A stretch of DNA of 6,443 nucleotides, taken from Candidatus Nitrosymbiomonas sp. GTDB lineage: Bacteria > Sysuimicrobiota > Sysuimicrobiia > Sysuimicrobiales > Humicultoraceae. The DNA lies in assembly GCA_020724185.1 (NCBI GenBank), contig DYHL01000157.1:1-6443 (forward strand), in the 5' to 3' direction. Numbering within the stretch: position 1 is the stretch's first letter; every line of letters begins with the position of its first letter. Positions 4,557 through 6,443 of the stretch are shown in pieces. The notes below the pieces were generated by a model. It saw only the letters and a list, made by a program, of their open reading frames with translations, was not told where the DNA came from and made no database searches. The position numbers and the translations under genes were made by a program.

Positions 4557-6443
4557 ATGCGCGACCTGGCCTGGCTGATCCCGCTCTTCCCCCTGGCCGC
4601 GTACGGGTTGATCGCCGCCTTGGGCCGGCGTCTGCCCGGAGGGGGAAGCTACGTGGCGGTTGCCGGCATCGGGCTCTCCGGATTGCTCTCGATCGGCATC
4701 TTCGTCGAGATGCTGCTAGGCGCTCCGCCGGCGGAGATGACCGTCCGCTGGATGCTCCTGGGAAACAGCCCCCTGGAGCTGGGGTTCCGCGTGGATCACC
4801 TCACCACCATCATGCTGCTGGTGGTCACGGTGGTCGGCTCGATGATCTTCACCTACTCGATCGGCTACATGCACGGCGACCCGCGCTACCCGCGGTTCTT
4901 CGCCCACATGTCGCTGTTCGCCGCCTCCATGCTCCTGCTGGTGCTGGCGGACAACCTGCTCTTCCTCTACGCCGGCTGGGAACTGGTGGGGCTGTACTCG
5001 TACCTGCTGATCGGCTTCTACTTCGAGAGGACGTCTGCCGCGCGCGCCTCGATCAAGGCCTTCCTGACCACGCGCGTGGGCGACCTCTTCATGTTTCTGG
5101 GCATCCTGATCGTCTTCTTCACTCTCGGGACGTTCCGGTTCGAGGAAATCTTCGCGCGCGTGCGCGAGGGAGCGCTCGCAGGGGTCGCGATCGGCGGGAT
5201 TCCCCTGCTGACCCTGGCGGCGGTGCTGATCTTCGGCGGGGCGGTGGGCAAGTCGGCGCAGGTGCCGCTGCACACCTGGCTGCCCGACGCGATGGAGGGC
5301 CCCACCCCGGTCTCCGCGCTGATACACGCCGCAACGATGGTTGCCGCGGGCGTCTACCTGGTGGCGCGTGCCTACACGATGTTCTTCGACTGGCCTGCCT
5401 CCGGCGCGCTCCACGGCAGCACCGCCTTGCAGGCGGTGGCCTACGTGGGCGGGATCACCGCCTTGATGGCCGCCACGATCGCCGTGGTCCAGGACGACAT
5501 CAAGCGCGTGCTGGCGTACTCGACCATCAGCCAGCTCGGCCTGATGATGCTCGGCCTGGGGATGCTGGGCTACACCGCCGGCATGTTCCACCTGATGACG
5601 CACGCGTTTTTCAAGGCTCTGCTGTTCCTGGGCGCTGGCAGCGTCATCCACGCCATGCACACCAACGACATCAAGGCGATGGGTGGGCTCGCCCGCGCGA
5701 TGCCGTCCACGTACTGGACGTTCCTGATCGGCACCCTGGCGCTGGCGGGCGTGCCTCCGTTCGCGGGCTTCTGGAGCAAGGACGAGATCCTGCTGGAGGC
5801 GTTCCACCACAACACCGGCCTGTTCGTGATGGCCGCCCTGACATCGTTCCTGACCGCGTTCTACATGTTCCGGGTGATCTTCTACACCTTCACGGGCACG
5901 CTGCGGAGCCACGACGCGCACCCGCACGAGAGCCCGCCCGTCATGACCCGGCCGCTGTGGGTTCTGGCCGGTTTCTCCGCGATCGTGGGACTGGTCGGAG
6001 CGCCGTTCCTGGGAAGCCCGATCCACAAGTTCCTGCACTTCGAGGGCGTGGCCGCCGTACCGTTCAGCGCCGGGCTTGCCCTCGTCTCCACCGTTATCGC
6101 CGGCGCAGGTATCCTGACGGCCGCGGTCGTGTACCGCTGGGGGATTGTCCCGTCATCCGCGCTGCGCCGTGCCGCCGGCCCGCTGCACACGCTGGTGGTC
6201 CGCAAGTACTACTTTGACGAGTTCTACGCCCTGGCGTTCGTGCGGCCTACTCTCTGGATAGGTCGCTCGCTGCGGGTCTTCGACGTCTATGTGATTGACC
6301 TGCTGGTGAACCTGATCGGGTTTGGCGTCGTCGCCCTCGCCCGGCTGTACCGGGTGTTCGATCTGTACGTGGTGGACGGCGCGGTCAACCTGGTGGGCTG
6401 GACGGCCAAGGCGCTCGGTGGAACGCTGCGCTACGTCCAGATC
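4557..6443 (+). CDS. nuoL: NADH-quinone oxidoreductase subunit L (NuoL/ND5) with extended lateral-helix region, 3'-truncated by window edge
   Basis: The 629 visible codons encode the distal antiporter-like proton pump of complex I, homologous to MrpA/MrpD. The frame is open to the window end. Pump residues are present: Glu142 in GWELVGLYSYL, Asp176, Lys232 in VGKSAQVPLHTWLPDAMEGP (230-249), His257, His345, His349 and Lys353 in HLMTHAFFKALLFLGAG (345-361), and Lys408 in FAGFWSKDEIL (402-412). From about 549 the NuoL-specific YYFDEFYALAFVRP begins the amphipathic lateral helix (HL) that lies across the other pumps. Here the HL region contains a tandem 26-residue-period repeat (573-589 and 599-615), making it roughly 26-29 residues longer than E. 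coli NuoL as I remember it. The final visible LRYVQI precedes what is normally the last transmembrane helix, so only some 40-60 residues should be missing. ATG 4557 is 2 nt after the nuoK stop with a weak ribosome site, suggesting coupling. The long HL suggests an extra pump subunit; see findings. Confidence 0.96.
   Translation, partial: MRDLAWLIPLFPLAAYGLIAALGRRLPGGGSYVAVAGIGLSGLLSIGIFVEMLLGAPPAEMTVRWMLLGNSPLELGFRVDHLTTIMLLVVTVVGSMIFTYSIGYMHGDPRYPRFFAHMSLFAASMLLLVLADNLLFLYAGWELVGLYSYLLIGFYFERTSAARASIKAFLTTRVGDLFMFLGILIVFFTLGTFRFEEIFARVREGALAGVAIGGIPLLTLAAVLIFGGAVGKSAQVPLHTWLPDAMEGPTPVSALIHAATMVAAGVYLVARAYTMFFDWPASGALHGSTALQAVAYVGGITALMAATIAVVQDDIKRVLAYSTISQLGLMMLGLGMLGYTAGMFHLMTHAFFKALLFLGAGSVIHAMHTNDIKAMGGLARAMPSTYWTFLIGTLALAGVPPFAGFWSKDEILLEAFHHNTGLFVMAALTSFLTAFYMFRVIFYTFTGTLRSHDAHPHESPPVMTRPLWVLAGFSAIVGLVGAPFLGSPIHKFLHFEGVAAVPFSAGLALVSTVIAGAGILTAAVVYRWGIVPSSALRRAAGPLHTLVVRKYYFDEFYALAFVRPTLWIGRSLRVFDVYVIDLLVNLIGFGVVALARLYRVFDLYVVDGAVNLVGWTAKALGGTLRYVQI
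6273..6323 (+). repeat. NuoL lateral-helix repeat, unit 1
   Basis: This encodes NuoL residues 573-589, RVFDVYVIDLLVNLIGF. It aligns without gaps to unit 2, which begins 78 nt (26 codons) later, with 11 of 17 residues identical and most of the rest conservative. The codons differ at many synonymous positions, so the duplication is old and kept at protein level. Confidence 0.8.
6351..6401 (+). repeat. NuoL lateral-helix repeat, unit 2
   Basis: This encodes NuoL residues 599-615, RVFDLYVVDGAVNLVGW. It looks like the ordinary NuoL lateral-helix motif (aromatic-D-x-x-V-V/I-D-G-x-V-N), since the D-G-A-V-N core and its distance to the LRYVQ end match typical family members. Unit 1, with D-L-L-V-N, would then be the added copy. 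Confidence 0.8.

Noticed and set aside
4716..6038. A long 440-codon open frame on the minus strand opposite nuoL
   Set aside because: Its translation is rich in His, Arg, Gln and Glu with no recognisable domain, as expected for the antisense of GC-rich membrane-protein DNA. The + strand frame is unmistakable NuoL over the same bases.
4557..6443. NuoL considered as an Mrp-type antiporter subunit or a hydrogenase membrane subunit instead of complex I
   Set aside because: The flanking nuoA, H, J and K, the NuoL-specific FDEFYALAFVRP segment and the lateral-helix tail point to complex I. Mrp operons have different neighbours.

Overview
The window is about 6.4 kb of GC-rich, densely coding bacterial DNA with every gene on the + strand. 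The third positions are strongly G/C, there are GTG starts, short gaps and gene overlaps, and clear purine-rich ribosome binding sites. No RNA gene, mobile element, CRISPR array or phage gene is visible. The YvcK protein points to a bacterium outside the Proteobacteria core, perhaps a deep-branching or Gram-positive-related and possibly thermophilic lineage. That placement is a weak inference, because nothing in the window is a phylogenetic marker.

Left part (1-2309): the 3' end of yvcK, a CofD-like UDP-sugar-binding regulator of central carbon and cell-envelope metabolism, overlaps by 8 nt a PLP-dependent beta-eliminating lyase of the tryptophanase/tyrosine phenol-lyase family. The lyase has tryptophanase-type substrate-pocket residues on a backbone whose loop lengths resemble tyrosine phenol-lyase. 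The overlap suggests one transcript and translational coupling.

Short junction (2310-2353): a consensus TTGACA overlaps the lyase stop codon, with a TA-rich -10 candidate 17 nt downstream. A new transcription unit therefore probably begins here.

Right part (2354-6443): membrane-arm genes of respiratory complex I (NADH-quinone oxidoreductase type) in the order nuoA-nuoH-nuoJ-nuoK-nuoL, with nuoL running off the window. Two things stand out. First, every hydrophilic subunit is missing where canonical operons carry them: nuoB/C/D after nuoA, and nuoI between nuoH and nuoJ. The cluster is a membrane-arm-only block, so the electron-transfer module must be encoded elsewhere, be different, or be absent. 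Second, the NuoL C-terminus carries a tandem duplication with a 26-residue period in the region of the long lateral helix that clamps the proton-pumping subunits together. Lengthened NuoL lateral helices are the known hallmark of enlarged complex I homologues with a fourth antiporter-like pump (two NuoM copies). The window therefore predicts, without showing it, that two nuoM genes follow. This is the most interesting signal here.

Together the right-hand genes make the proton-translocating membrane arm of an energy-converting quinone reductase: A, H, J and K form the quinone-proximal part and the connecting half-channels, and L is the distal pump. The left-hand genes are metabolic and have no evident mechanistic link to it.
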